64,000 nt of DNA from GCA-2746605 sp963704835 (GTDB lineage: Bacteria > Bacteroidota > Ignavibacteria > Ignavibacteriales > Melioribacteraceae): the NCBI GenBank assembly GCA_963704835.1, contig CAVPHW010000014.1:108269-172268 (forward strand). Direction: 5' to 3'. Both the position numbers and the translations under genes were made by a program. The notes beneath the pieces are model-generated. The model was not told the origin of the DNA. It did no database searches and saw only the letters and a program-made list of their open reading frames with translations. Below are positions 54,622-64,000 of the stretch, in pieces. How positions within the stretch are numbered: position 1 is the stretch's first letter; the number at the start of each line of letters is the position of its first letter.

Positions 54622-57217
54622 TAGAAAAAGTCGGGTACAACATTTTCCATAATGATTGCTAATTTCAAAATTTTAGTCTTGCCAAATTCCGGCATTTCTA
54701 TATAAACAAAATAGACTCCGCTTGCCACCCAGAAATTGCTTTCATTTGTTAAATTCCAAATTAAAAATTGTGAATCGTTATCTTTGTTAAGAGTTCTTAC
54801 CAAGTGACCAGCTAAATTAAAAATTCTTAATTTGGCTTTCTTAGGTAAATGGCTAAAAGTGACAAACTTATCAAATTGATGAACCTCATTACTCTGTGCT
54901 CCATAATAAGGATTTGGAAACACATTTACTTTCTCAACTTGTACCTTGGCTAGCAAAGGTTCGCCAATTACTGCCCCTGGAGAGTAAAAAGTAAAAACAT
55001 CCTCACGTATTAATTGGATTGCATAGAGTGGTATCAAAAACAAATGGTTGAAATTTCTAGTCCATTGACATATACTGGTTTTTCTTTACCAAAGGATCTG
55101 GTAACAGAAATTTTTTCATTTTCAATAAGATTGTTGTTTTCTGAATCAAATAAATTCCAAGTAAGATTACGCCAAGAATTAATTTCAGTAGAACTATTGT
55201 TAAAAGTGATTTTGTAAGTATTGGATTTCAGTTTTGTTGGATCAACAATTGTGACTGTAATATTTAAATCGCTATCTGAATAAGACTAACCTTCAAATTT
55301 TCACCATATTTGCCTTCAAAAAGATTACCAGGTTTTGGTGTTTGCGGAATTGCTGTTATTGTACTGATCTTTGATTCAATTATCTTGGGATAGATTGGAC
55401 TTTTTCTATTTACTAGATATGAAGATACTCCAAAATAGTATTTTGATCCGTTGTTTAATGCAGTTTCTGATTTTAGATAATCTTTCTTAATTGAAATGTG
55501 TCTTTTAATTCCAGAATCTGTTCCGGATTTAACAATTTCATAAAGTTTTGATTTATCTTCAAAACTGACAACTTCAGAAATGATTTTTCCAACCCCATCA
55601 ATTACATCATAAGTTAGTATTTCTTTTGCTTCATCTTTATGGAAACGGTCATTAGGAAATTGATAAACTGTGTAACCTTGAAATGAATAATTCAATCTGT
55701 CGGAATTCTCGATTTCTGCTAAATTTTCATCATCAAACCAAGTTAGAACAATTTCTTCATCCAGTTCAATTTTATTTACTTTTGGTACGGCTAACTGTTG
55801 GCCAGAAGCTTGTTGAAAATTGAAATCATAAAATTCCTGTGCTAACCAATTATAGTTTTTTAACAAACTAACTAGCTTGCAATCTATCAGTATTTGGTTC
55901 ACCGCCGGCAACAATTTGTGCAATAATTACTTCTTGTGTATCTCCCGGGAGCCATTGTAAATGGACCGCTATTTAAAACAAATCTTCTATCACCGGGAGG
56001 ATGAATTATTCCATCATACCAACCCTTCCTTGGGTAATTGGATCACCGCAAGGTAAACTTGCAATTTAGTTATCGGATCAATAAAAGGGGTTCCAGATAC
56101 AGAAATTAAACCCAGCATTAATTCTATAATATTGTAATGTGCCATTAATATAACTTCCTAAATCGGGGTCATTATAAACCGGATCGCTTCCAACAAAAAA
56201 TGCGAATGAGGTCATTGGTAAATTTCGCTTACCTAAAATTGTTCTTCCGTTAAATTCTACCTTTATCATCAGGAGAACCATCGACTAAGAGGTCCTTGAA
56301 GGAATTTAAATCCAACAGCAGGAACGTTTGTACCATAAACACCATCTTCATTATCACCATTGTAGGCATAACCTAAACTTAAAGTTGTATCACAACCAAT
56401 ATAATCATCACCGGCATCGCCAACATCGGGGTCACTCCAAACAGATACATAAGTTTCTTCAAAATTATCTATGCTTTTGTTAATAAGTACAAATTTTTTG
56501 AACATGATATTCTCTAGAATTTCAAAATCTTTATAACCCCAAACTGTTACTTGCAGTTCAACCCCCATTGGTAGTGAACCATATAAACTTTTAGTTTGGT
56601 TCGAATCCAGATCATTTGCAACATACCATAAAGTTTGGCTCGCTCCAGGTACACCAGGAATATCAATTGTGGGATCATAAATACCATTTTCGTCTACATC
56701 ATAATATGGAGCTCCAAATTGAGCCGGCCATTCATACCAATCTTTTTTATATTGCTGAAATAGTTCATTTGTTGTCTTTTTTTCATCAATAATTTCTTTT
56801 GAGAATTCTTGTTTATCATAATCCGGTCTAACTCTATAAACCCTAACACTTTCACTATTTGGGTCTTCCGGTTTTCCATTTTCTAAAATTCTACCGCCAA
56901 GCAAACCTTGTGAATATGTCGAACCGCCGACTCTAATTTCACCATTAATCATTCCTCCCCAAACAAAACCAGATTCAAAAACAACTGCTTTATATAGATC
57001 CATTAGGATAAAATAAACCTGAATTCCCATTTGGGTCTATATCAGCATCTCCATTATTATAGATAAATGTAGAGAGGTTATTAATGTTAAATTTGGAGTA
57101 ACTTTCCTTTACATTATTTTTAAGAATTTTCTTTTTGGTGTTGTTATTTTCTGAATGGAGAGTATTAAAGCAAAGAAGAGCTAGAATGATTGCTAAACTG
57201 ACAAATTTCCTTTTCAT
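54621..57217 (-). pseudogene. Large secreted protein with type IX sorting domain, many frameshifts
   Basis: Five frame segments read as one protein of about 850 residues. The first has a signal peptide (MKRKFVSLAIILALL) and ends NGNSGLFYPNG. The second (from KAVVFESGFVWGGMINGEI) ends VGFKFLQGPL; the third holds FVGSDPVYNDPDLGSYI; the fourth runs from LLKNYNWLAQEFYDFN to GNLFEGKYG. The last has VFPNPYYGAQSNEV and the sorting-domain end (LRIFNLAGHLVRTL, ASGVYFVYI). At least eight single-base changes separate them, for example near 56993, two near 56276-56290, several at 55920-56110, one near 55285 and more near 55010-55060. Such proteins are outer-surface or secreted proteins of unknown role. 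It could be a true pseudogene or a poorly resolved stretch. Confidence 0.85.
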
Positions 57218-57330
57218 TTCAATTCCAAATAGTGGGGAATTAAACCAGATATACTTGTTAAAGTAATTTTTATTAAAATTAAAAACAATACAAATTTATA
57301 GTAGCAACTTTAATAAGCTGAAAACAATAA

Positions 57331-59340
57331 TCATTTGAGTAAAATCATTTTCTTAGTTTCTGTAAAATTATCGGTATTTAACTGATAATAATAAACCCCA
57401 TTTGGAAGATTAGTTGCATCAAATTGAATTTGGTAATTACCTGGGGCTTTAACCTCATTAACTAAGGTAGAGATTTCATTTCCAAGTATGTCATATACTT
57501 TTAGAACTACACTCGAGCTAAAGCTCGAGGCTACATTGGATTGATTTGTTTCCCTCGCAATGATAGATACCGGAATTGTATATTCTATTGTTGTAATTGG
57601 ATTAAATGGATTTGGATAGTTTTGATATAATTTAAATTGATTTGGCAAAGAGGTATTTACTAGAGAAGTAGTTGTACTTTCAACTTCTTTTAATATCCAA
57701 TTTTCTGGATCTAATATAATATTAGTTGGTTCGCCAGAAACGGTTATTTCAAATAATTGAGAATGCTGATTGTTAAAAACTGTGACCGTTGTATCTCCAG
57801 ATGTTGAACTAATTTTTATATCAATCGGCATTGTGAAGAAGATTGGATTTCTGTTAGGTGATTGTGAAATATTGATCTGAACTGCAAATTGATTATTCCC
57901 TAAATTGTTATAACTGTAATTCACAGAATACTTAGGATAATTTTCGCCGTAAATCCATTGACTGAAGAAATAATCTAAATCTTGTCCAGAGACAAATTCA
58001 CACACAGCTTGGAAATCCTCTGTTGTTGCAACATCATAAGCAAGTTCTGGATGAGAAGCATAAGTTTTAAGAATACTAAAAAAGTTTTCATCACCTACAA
58101 CTTTACGCAGCATATGCAGAACAACGGAGCCTTTAGCATAACTTCGGGCACCATTAAATATTTCTCCCAATGAATTTATATTAAGCACGTAAATTGAACC
58201 AACCGCACTTTTTGCTGCATTCATTTCATTAATTAAGTAGTTTTTATAAAGTTCTTGTCCTTTCCTTGCTTCCACAAATAATGCTTCTGAATAAGTTGCA
58301 AAACCCTCGTTCAACCAAATATTTTGCCAATCTTTGCAGGTAATTTTATCTCCAAACCATTGATGAGCAAGTTCGTGAGCTACAATTGATTCAAAAAAAG
58401 CACCCATTGATGAGATCGTTTGGTGTTCCATTCCACCGCCCCAGCCAAATTCTGCATGCCCGTATTTTTCATTTAAAAAAGGATATGGACCAAACATTTC
58501 ACTAAATACACTCAACATGTCATTTGTTAAATCAAGCTCTGTTTTTCGGTTATCGTCTAAATTCTCAGGGTAATTATAATGAACCACCGGCATAAATTTA
58601 CCAGGTTCGTACTCAAAATCATTTTGGTAAATCGCATAATTTGTCATGGCGAGAGAAATTAAATAATGCGCGATTGGATAACTGTTTTTCCATTTATAAG
58701 TTTTAGTGCCATTGCCATTATTTATTTCTTCTACCAAATTTCCATTAGAAACAGAAACAAAGAATTCATCACTTGTAATCCAAACGTCAGAAGAATCAGC
58801 TTTATCAGCGGGAGTATCTTTTGATGGCCACCAATTACTTGAACCATAAGGTTCACTTAAAGTCCATATTGCAGGTGAACCATTGTGAGAACTAAATGCA
58901 AAGCTTCCAAATCCAGAACTGCTAGGTGTTCCCTTATAATCAATATCGACTGTAAACTCCTCACCAATATTGTATGGTTTCTCGAGTGTGATATTTACTT
59001 TATCATTTGTCAGAGTAGCGTTTAATTGAGTCCCGTTTGATGAAACTCCATTTACTGTAAAGTTGTCTTGAAGATCGAAAAAAACGTTTATTAAATTATT
59101 TGTCGTACTTTTTGCTTTAATAGTTACGACTCCGTCAATAATTCTGTTGGTATATGAAATTGAGAGATTTAATTTATAATAAGTTACATCAATATTTTGA
59201 TCGCCGGGGTAATTGACCTCGAAAGATTTATTCAATTTATCATAATGTTTAATTTTAGAAATTGTACATTGGTGTAAATCATTCTGCGCAAAAATTGTTG
59301 TTGCAAATAAAATTATTAACGCTGGAAATAGTTTTTTCAT
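57331..59340 (-). CDS. Secreted M1 family aminopeptidase with type IX sorting domain
   Basis: This is a protein of about 669 residues with a signal peptide (ending IFAQN), an N-terminal beta domain and a gluzincin catalytic domain. The zinc site is HELAHQWFG with the downstream Glu in LNEGFATYSEAL; the exopeptidase motif is GGGMEHQT. The last 95 residues form a type A Por sorting domain (LYQNYPNPFNPITTIEYTI, KVYDILGNEI, NGVYYYQL, KMILLK). It is exported by the Por system and processes peptides outside the cell. The ATG at 59340 gives the better signal; another ATG lies at 59352. Confidence 0.93.
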   Translation of the reverse strand: MKKLFPALIILFATTIFAQNDLHQCTISKIKHYDKLNKSFEVNYPGDQNIDVTYYKLNLSISYTNRIIDGVVTIKAKSTTNNLINVFFDLQDNFTVNGVSSNGTQLNATLTNDKVNITLEKPYNIGEEFTVDIDYKGTPSSSGFGSFAFSSHNGSPAIWTLSEPYGSSNWWPSKDTPADKADSSDVWITSDEFFVSVSNGNLVEEINNGNGTKTYKWKNSYPIAHYLISLAMTNYAIYQNDFEYEPGKFMPVVHYNYPENLDDNRKTELDLTNDMLSVFSEMFGPYPFLNEKYGHAEFGWGGGMEHQTISSMGAFFESIVAHELAHQWFGDKITCKDWQNIWLNEGFATYSEALFVEARKGQELYKNYLINEMNAAKSAVGSIYVLNINSLGEIFNGARSYAKGSVVLHMLRKVVGDENFFSILKTYASHPELAYDVATTEDFQAVCEFVSGQDLDYFFSQWIYGENYPKYSVNYSYNNLGNNQFAVQINISQSPNRNPIFFTMPIDIKISSTSGDTTVTVFNNQHSQLFEITVSGEPTNIILDPENWILKEVESTTTSLVNTSLPNQFKLYQNYPNPFNPITTIEYTIPVSIIARETNQSNVASSFSSSVVLKVYDILGNEISTLVNEVKAPGNYQIQFDATNLPNGVYYYQLNTDNFTETKKMILLK

Positions 59341-59417
59341 TATGGAAGCCATTTATAGTTAATCTAATTTACAAATATAGAAATATATAAGAAATGCAAA
59401 TATGGGGTTACAAAAGT

Positions 59418-59454
59418 AAAATCCCCAATTCAAATTAATTAAATTGGGGATTTT
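59418..59454. terminator. Intrinsic terminator after the decarboxylase operon
   Basis: AAAATCCCCAATT, 11-base loop, AATTGGGGATTTT is a perfect 13-pair stem with A and T runs at its ends. It lies 15 bases past the beta-subunit stop and ends the minus-strand operon. Confidence 0.88.
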
Positions 59455-59468
59455 GGGGGAGTGAATTT

Positions 59469-60627
59469 CTATAGAAGAAGACTTAATAAAATACCAGCAG
59501 CAACAGCTGAACCAATAACACCTGCAACATTTGGCGCCATAGCATGCATTAATAGATAATTTGTTGGATCTTCTTTAATTCCCATCATTTGAACAACTCG
59601 TGCACTATCAGGTACAGCAGAAACACCCGCAGCTCCAATCATTGGGTTTAATTTATTTCCTTCCTTTAGGAATAAATTCATAAATTTTGCAAATAAAACA
59701 CCACCGGCGGTGGCAATCATAAAAGAAATTGCACCAAGTACAAAAATCAATATTGAAGCGGGAGTTAAGAATGTTGTAGCTTGAGTTGATGCACCTACAG
59801 TTAATCCTAAAAGTATTGTTACAATATCAATTAGTGGTTTGCTCGCAGTATCTGCTAGTCTTTTTGTAACACCGGATTCTTTCAAGAGATTTCCAAAAAA
59901 TAACATTCCTAATAAGTGGTAGTCCTCCAGGAGAAATAAATGTAGTAAGAAGTAGACCAACAATTGGGAATATTGTTTTTTCAATTTTTGAAACAGCTCT
60001 TGGAGGTTTCATTTTAATTCTACGTTCAGCAGGAGAGGTTAATAATTTTATAATTGGAGGCTGAATTACAGGGACTAAAGCCATGTATGAATATGCAGCA
60101 ATTGCTATGGCACCTAATAATTGTGGAGCCAATTTTGAAGCAAGGAATATAGCAGTCGGACCATCAGCACCACCAATAATTCCTATTGCAGCAGCTTGTT
60201 GATCAGAGAAACCAAGTGTAATGGCAGCAATATAAGTTAGGAATATTCCAATTTGGGCAGCAGCTCCCAGCAGCATCAATTTAGGGTTTGAAAGCAATGC
60301 TGAAAAATCTGTCATCGCTCCAATACCAAGAAAGATTAAAGGAGGATAAATACCTTTCAGCACACCATAATAGAGTAAGTTAAGAACGCTTCCATCTTCG
60401 TATATGCCAAGTTGTAAACCAACACCTTCAAAAAATGGGATATTTCCAACCAAAATACCAAATCCAATTGGAACCAAAAGCAAAGGTTCATAATCTTTTG
60501 CAATTGCCAAATATAGAAAGAATAACCCAACCAATATCATTACAACGTGACCAATAGTGATATTGGCAAAACTTGTATATTTGAAGAACAGTAAAAAACC
60601 ATCAATCAGTTCTTGAATAAATTCCAT
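59469..60627 (-). pseudogene. Na+-translocating decarboxylase beta subunit, single frameshift
   Basis: This is an integral membrane subunit (OadB/MmdB/GcdB family) that couples decarboxylation to sodium export. The first frame has GIYPPLIFLGIGAMTDFS, the sodium-site motif GIIGGADGPTAIFLASKLAP and ISPGGLP. It then reads out of frame to a stop. The second frame continues LLGMLFFGNLLKESGVTKRL, then PMIGAAGVSAVPDSARVVQ and GVIGSAVAAG. Removing one A from the AA at 59914-59915 (T on the coding strand) restores PLLGMLFFGN and about 385 residues. All key motifs are kept across the break. Confidence 0.9.
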
Positions 60628-60631
60628 TTAA

Positions 60632-61070
60632 TTAACTCCCAATTTCAACTAGCAGATCGCCTTCCAAAACCGAATCGCCAACTTTAATTTTTATATCAGT
60701 AATTTTACCACTCTTTATCAGCTTTAATATTATTTTCCATTTTCATGGCTTCCATAATAAGGATAGTATCTCCTGGCTTAACTTCATCACCAACTTTTAC
60801 TTTTATCTCTAAAATTATTCCTGGAAGTGGGGCTTTAATTCCGCCAACACCTTTTCTTTCAGTTGGTTTAGCCGTTTTTGCTTTGTCAGAATCGCCAGTC
60901 GGAATTGCATTATTTCTAATAAGTTTAGGAGTTTTTGAAGTTTTAATTTCTTTGTTTATTTCAACTTCATATTTACTTCCGTTAACTTCAATTTCTGCTA
61001 TATTATCCTCAATATTCTGAAGGTCAACTTCATACTTATTTCCACTAATTGTAAAACTGAATTTTTTCAT
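60632..61070 (-). pseudogene. Biotin carboxyl carrier subunit, single frameshift near the end
   Basis: The protein starts MKKFSFTISGNKYEVDLQNI, has a Lys/Thr/Pro-rich linker and a biotinyl domain with the biotinylation motif EAMKMEN. The open frame ends after IKADKEW. The +1 frame reads SGKITDIKIKVGDSVLEGD then LLVEIGS and stops at 60632-60634, which is the normal end of the biotinyl fold. One surplus base near 60713 explains the break; the joined protein is about 145 residues. It carries CO2 from the carboxyltransferase to the beta subunit. Confidence 0.9.
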
Positions 61071-61082
61071 TTTAAATTTTCC

Positions 61083-61520
61083 TTAATACTTAGGGTTTTG
61101 TCTTAAACCGTGCAATTTAGAATTCCATGGTGAATATGTACTCTGTACTTTTTTAATTGTTAATACTGTGTTCTCAAAATCATGTGCTTCCTGAAAATGC
61201 AAAGAAATTGCCATGGCTATTGCAGCAGTGGTTTCTCCGGAAATTGATAAATCATCTTTTTCGGGTGTTGCTTTACCTAATTTTAGCAGTCTCTTCCTTA
61301 AGTTGAGATTTAAAAACTTTGCTAAGTTTAGGATAAAAGTATATAGGATTAACAGAGCCATAAAAACAATTGTATAACCGAGAACCGTTATAATTATATC
61401 ATTGTTGCTAAGATTGTTTAGATTAAATCCAATATGATTAAGTACTTCTTGTTCTGCTGCTGTTTTAACAGAATCACTAATTGCTTTTGTTGTATCACTA
61501 CTTATATTTTGAAAAAACAT
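61083..61520 (-). CDS. OadG-like gamma subunit of Na+-pumping decarboxylase
   Basis: This is a 145-residue protein with one membrane helix (about 46-68, DIIITVLGYTIVFMALLILYT region) followed by a cytoplasmic tail. The tail ends SPWNSKLHGLRQNPKY, with the conserved W/H-rich C-terminus of such subunits. ETTAAIAMAISLHF is shared with OadG-type proteins. It anchors the carboxyltransferase and biotin subunits to the beta subunit. It is placed between them in the operon. Confidence 0.85.
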   Translation of the reverse strand: MFFQNISSDTTKAISDSVKTAAEQEVLNHIGFNLNNLSNNDIIITVLGYTIVFMALLILYTFILNLAKFLNLNLRKRLLKLGKATPEKDDLSISGETTAAIAMAISLHFQEAHDFENTVLTIKKVQSTYSPWNSKLHGLRQNPKY

Positions 61521-61532
61521 TTTATATCCAAA

Positions 61533-63092
61533 TTATAATGGTAAATTTGAGTGCTTTTTAGGCGGATTAACATCTTTCTTTGTTGCTAACATTTGTAGAG
61601 CTCTAATAACTCTAAATCGTGTGTTTCTTGGTTCAATTACATCATCAATATAACCATATTTAGCAGCTACGTAAGGATTAGCAAATTTGTTTTTGTATTC
61701 TTCTTCTTTGTCTTTTAAGAATTTTGCTCTATCTTCTGGATTTTCAATTTTAGCTGCGTCTTTTGCATGTAAAACTTCAATCGCACCTTTTGGACCCATT
61801 ACTGCAATTTCAGCACTTGGCCAAGCATAATTAATATCGCCGCGTAAATGTTTTGAGCTCATCACATCATACGCTCCGCCATAAGCTTTACGTAAAATAA
61901 TAGTTATTTTGGGTACAGTAGCTTCACCATAAGCAAATAATAATTTTGCTCCGTGAATAATAATTCCACCATATTCCTGAGCAGTTCCGGGAAGAAAACC
62001 TGGTACATCAACTAAAGTTACAACTGGGATATTAAAAGCGTCACAAAATCTTACAAAACGAGCTGCTTTTCTTGAAGCATTAATATCTAAAACACCTGCT
62101 AAATAATTTGGTTGATTTGCAACAATTCCAACAGGTGTTCCGTTAAATTTGGCAAATCCGGTAACAATATTTGGAGCATAATGTCTTTGCACTTCCAAAA
62201 ATTCAGCATTATCAACAACTGAAAAAATTACATCTTTAACATCGTAAGGTTTATTTGGATTATCTGGGATAATTTCATTTAATGAATCTTCTAATCGATC
62301 AATAGGATCATCGCAAACTGTTCTTGGAGGATCTTCCATGTTATTCTGCGGAAGATAACTAAGAAGCTTTCTGATTATTTGGATTCCTTCTTCTTCATTT
62401 TCAGCAGCAAAATGTGCAACACCAGATTTACTTGTATGAACAGATGCGCCGCCAAGTTCCTCATCAGTAACTACTTCATTGGTAACAGTTTTTACCACTT
62501 TAGGACCGGTTACAAACATGTAGCTGGTTCCTTTGCTCATAATAGTAAAATCAGTTAAAGCAGGGGAATAAACTGCACCGCCGGCACATGGACCAAAGAT
62601 TGCAGAAATTTGGGGAATTACTCCAGAAGCCATAATGTTTTTTTGGAAAATATCTGCATAACCACCAAGACTTTTTACGCCTTCTTGAATTCTAGCTCCA
62701 CCGCTATCATTTATTCCAATAACAGGAGCGCCGACTTTCATTGCTTTATCCATCACTTTACAAATCTTTTGGGCATACATTTCTGATAAAGAGCCACCAA
62801 AAACTGTAAAATCTTGTGAGAACACATAAACTAATCTACCATCAATAGTTCCATAACCGGTTATCACACCATCTGATAAATAGGATTGTTTTTCCAGACC
62901 AAAATCAACAGATCTATGAGAAACGAACATATCAAATTCCTCAAAAGAACCGTCATCCAGAAGCATATTTATTCTTTCTCTTGCAGTATATTTGCCTTTT
63001 GCGTGTTGAGCTTCAATTCGTTTTTCACCTCCACCCATGCGAGCTTTTTGCCGCATATCCATCAACTCTTTAATCTTTTCTTGCAAAGCCAT
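61533..63092 (-). CDS. Acyl-CoA carboxyltransferase alpha subunit (methylmalonyl-CoA decarboxylase/PCC type)
   Basis: This is a 519-residue carboxyltransferase. Both acyl-CoA and biotin pockets are visible: SGGARIQEGVKSLGGYADIF and GPCAGGAVYSPAL in the N-half, and DVPGFLPGTAQEYGGIIIHG, KAYGGAYDVMSSK in the C-half. Family members use propionyl- or methylmalonyl-CoA. With the beta, gamma and biotin subunits next to it and an epimerase ahead, methylmalonyl-CoA decarboxylation is the best reading. It is intact. Confidence 0.93.
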   Translation of the reverse strand: MALQEKIKELMDMRQKARMGGGEKRIEAQHAKGKYTARERINMLLDDGSFEEFDMFVSHRSVDFGLEKQSYLSDGVITGYGTIDGRLVYVFSQDFTVFGGSLSEMYAQKICKVMDKAMKVGAPVIGINDSGGARIQEGVKSLGGYADIFQKNIMASGVIPQISAIFGPCAGGAVYSPALTDFTIMSKGTSYMFVTGPKVVKTVTNEVVTDEELGGASVHTSKSGVAHFAAENEEEGIQIIRKLLSYLPQNNMEDPPRTVCDDPIDRLEDSLNEIIPDNPNKPYDVKDVIFSVVDNAEFLEVQRHYAPNIVTGFAKFNGTPVGIVANQPNYLAGVLDINASRKAARFVRFCDAFNIPVVTLVDVPGFLPGTAQEYGGIIIHGAKLLFAYGEATVPKITIILRKAYGGAYDVMSSKHLRGDINYAWPSAEIAVMGPKGAIEVLHAKDAAKIENPEDRAKFLKDKEEEYKNKFANPYVAAKYGYIDDVIEPRNTRFRVIRALQMLATKKDVNPPKKHSNLPL

Positions 63093-63125
63093 TTTCTCTC
63101 CTTTATAAAAAGCTTAATTAAAATT

Positions 63126-63543
63126 CTATTTTTTATTCTTTATATCTTCGCAAAGTTCAGTTAAAATACCATTTGTAGACTTTGGATGTAAGAAAGCAAT
63201 ATTTAATCCTTCAGCACCTTTCCTTGGAGTCTTATCAATTAAGTTAATTCCTTTATCATCCAGCTCAATTAACGAGTTACTAAGGTCGTTAACATGAAAA
63301 GCAATATGGTGAATTCCTTCACCTTTTTTTTCAATGAAATTTGCCAATTGGTCCATCTGGTTCAGTGGATTCAAGTAATTCAATCTTTGTCTGCCCAACT
63401 TTAAAAAAAGCTGTTTTCACTTTTTGATCTTTTACTTCCTCAATTGAATAACAGCTTAATCCTAATACATTTTCATAGTACTTTATTGATTCCTCAAGAT
63501 TTTTAACTGCAATCCCAATATGTTCTATATGTGTTAAATCCAT
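63126..63543 (-). pseudogene. mce: Methylmalonyl-CoA epimerase, single frameshift
   Basis: This is a glyoxalase-fold protein. The first frame has HIEHIGIAVKNLEESIKYYE and TKIELLESTEPDGPI. It runs out of frame after GKFH. The next frame continues ANFIEKKGEGIHHIAFHVND and ends LTELCEDIKNKK. The metal ligands His (HIEHIG), His (GIHHIAF) and the terminal Glu are present. Removing one C of the CC at 63344-63345 (G on the coding strand) joins them to about 138 residues. It interconverts R- and S-methylmalonyl-CoA and is first in the decarboxylase operon, with about 33 bases to the next gene. Confidence 0.9.
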
Positions 63544-63897
63544 TTTATACCCAAAGTGAATTAAAAATGATTACTTATCAATTTGCATGCCTTTAAGAAA
63601 AACGCACTTTTAGGCACAATATATGTCATTATTACATAAAAAGATGAATATTTTAATTAGGTAAATCATTTTGTAATTAAAGAATTGTTAATAATTTCTC
63701 AAATCTTAGAACTTGATTTTACGCTTTAGGAATGAGAATAGAACAAAAAACGCTTAAAAATCTCCTTGACAAAAAATATAATTAAGCATATTTTTGTTAT
63801 TCTAATTTTTAGTCCACGATAGCTCTCCCGATAAATCGGGACGGCATTATCTTGACAAAGTTAATATGGATTTAAGTTAGAGATAAAACATTTAAAT
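63544..63897. other. Intergenic region upstream of the epimerase operon and tRNA-Asn
   Basis: This is 354 bases without a gene. It holds the promoter of the minus-strand operon on the left (not resolved), the tRNA promoter at 63766-63796, a small CCCGAT/ATCGGG hairpin at 63828-63841 and a 13-base echo of the tRNA 5' end at 63813-63825. Confidence 0.5.
63766..63796 (+). promoter_or_regulatory. Promoter ahead of tRNA-Asn, Bacteroidota type
   Basis: TTGACA at 63766-63771 is followed after 17 bases by TATTTTTG (63789-63796). This fits both TTGACA/-10 spacing and the Bacteroidota form TTG-N19/20-TAnnTTTG. It lies about 100 bases upstream of the tRNA. Confidence 0.6.
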
Positions 63898-63969
<72 letters not shown>

Positions 63970-63978
63970 CAATAAAAA

Positions 63979-64000
63979 TCCCAGCATTTATGTGTTGGGA
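63979..64000 (+). terminator. Probable terminator stem after tRNA-Asn, cut by the window edge
   Basis: TCCCAGCA, loop, TGTTGGGA forms an eight-pair stem with one G-T wobble, ten bases past the tRNA. The expected T run would lie beyond the window. Confidence 0.55.

Noticed and set aside
2290..63543. Programmed frameshifting as a general explanation of the broken genes
   Set aside because: The breaks lie in different sequence contexts, without shared slippery sites or downstream structures; a base-calling cause fits better.

Overview
The window looks like a chromosomal segment of an Ignavibacteria-type member of the Bacteroidota/Chlorobi group. The evidence is AT-rich DNA, a promoter of the TTG-N20-TAnnTTTG form ahead of the tRNA, secreted proteins ending in type IX (Por) sorting domains with the YPNPFNP signature, a Sec-type (clade II) nos cluster and a fused ccoNO cytochrome oxidase gene. 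This placement is inferred from gene content and signatures; no tree was computed.

Region by region. 1-6.5 kb (minus): nitrous oxide reduction operon, transcribed cytochrome c, FAS1 lipoprotein, nosZ, four-helix membrane protein, nosL (frameshifted), nosD, nosF, nosY (cut by the window edge). 6.7-12.5 kb (minus): cbb3 oxidase operon ccoI (frameshifted), ccoS, ccoNO, ccoQ, ccoP. 12.7-14.5 kb (plus): Na/Pi symporter and a PhoU-like protein. 14.5-20 kb: DEAD-box helicase, BipA GTPase, HAD hydrolase, Sua5-type protein. 20-21.3 kb (plus): queC (frameshifted) and queF for queuosine. 21.4-27.8 kb: tyrosine phenol-lyase, GlnD, MurI, a Nudix hydrolase, a GxxExxY cassette and a DUF1232 protein. 27.8-36.7 kb: S9 peptidase, LysA, LeuS, a second GxxExxY cassette, SerS, a YdeI-like protein and a small secreted protein. 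36.8-48 kb: a heterodimeric ABC exporter, FBPase, a large Na/Pi-PhoU fusion, two lipid A-core glycosyltransferases and PEP carboxykinase. 48.2-51.6 kb: an 1110-residue PAS histidine kinase with a degenerate receiver. 51.6-59.4 kb (minus): a secreted GH13 enzyme, a lipoprotein, a palindromic repeat cluster, a badly frameshifted sorting-domain protein and an M1 peptidase. 59.4-63.5 kb (minus): methylmalonyl-CoA epimerase and a Na+-translocating decarboxylase set. 63.9 kb: tRNA-Asn.

How the genes work together. The left third gives two terminal electron sinks, N2O and low-level O2, fed through c-type cytochromes. PEP carboxykinase and FBPase support gluconeogenesis. The right end fits a propionate/succinate (methylmalonyl-CoA) route coupled to a sodium gradient. 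Two Na/Pi-type transporters could use that gradient.

Two things cut across the window. First, at least eight genes (nosL, ccoI, queC, one GxxExxY gene, a sorting-domain protein, the decarboxylase beta and biotin subunits, and the epimerase) are broken by single-base indels, nearly all one extra base and often in a short homopolymer. In each case the downstream frame continues the family. This pattern points more to consensus errors than to mass gene decay. Second, both GxxExxY genes sit between imperfect terminal inverted repeats, with a different repeat sequence for each copy. That is the best candidate here for a poorly described element.
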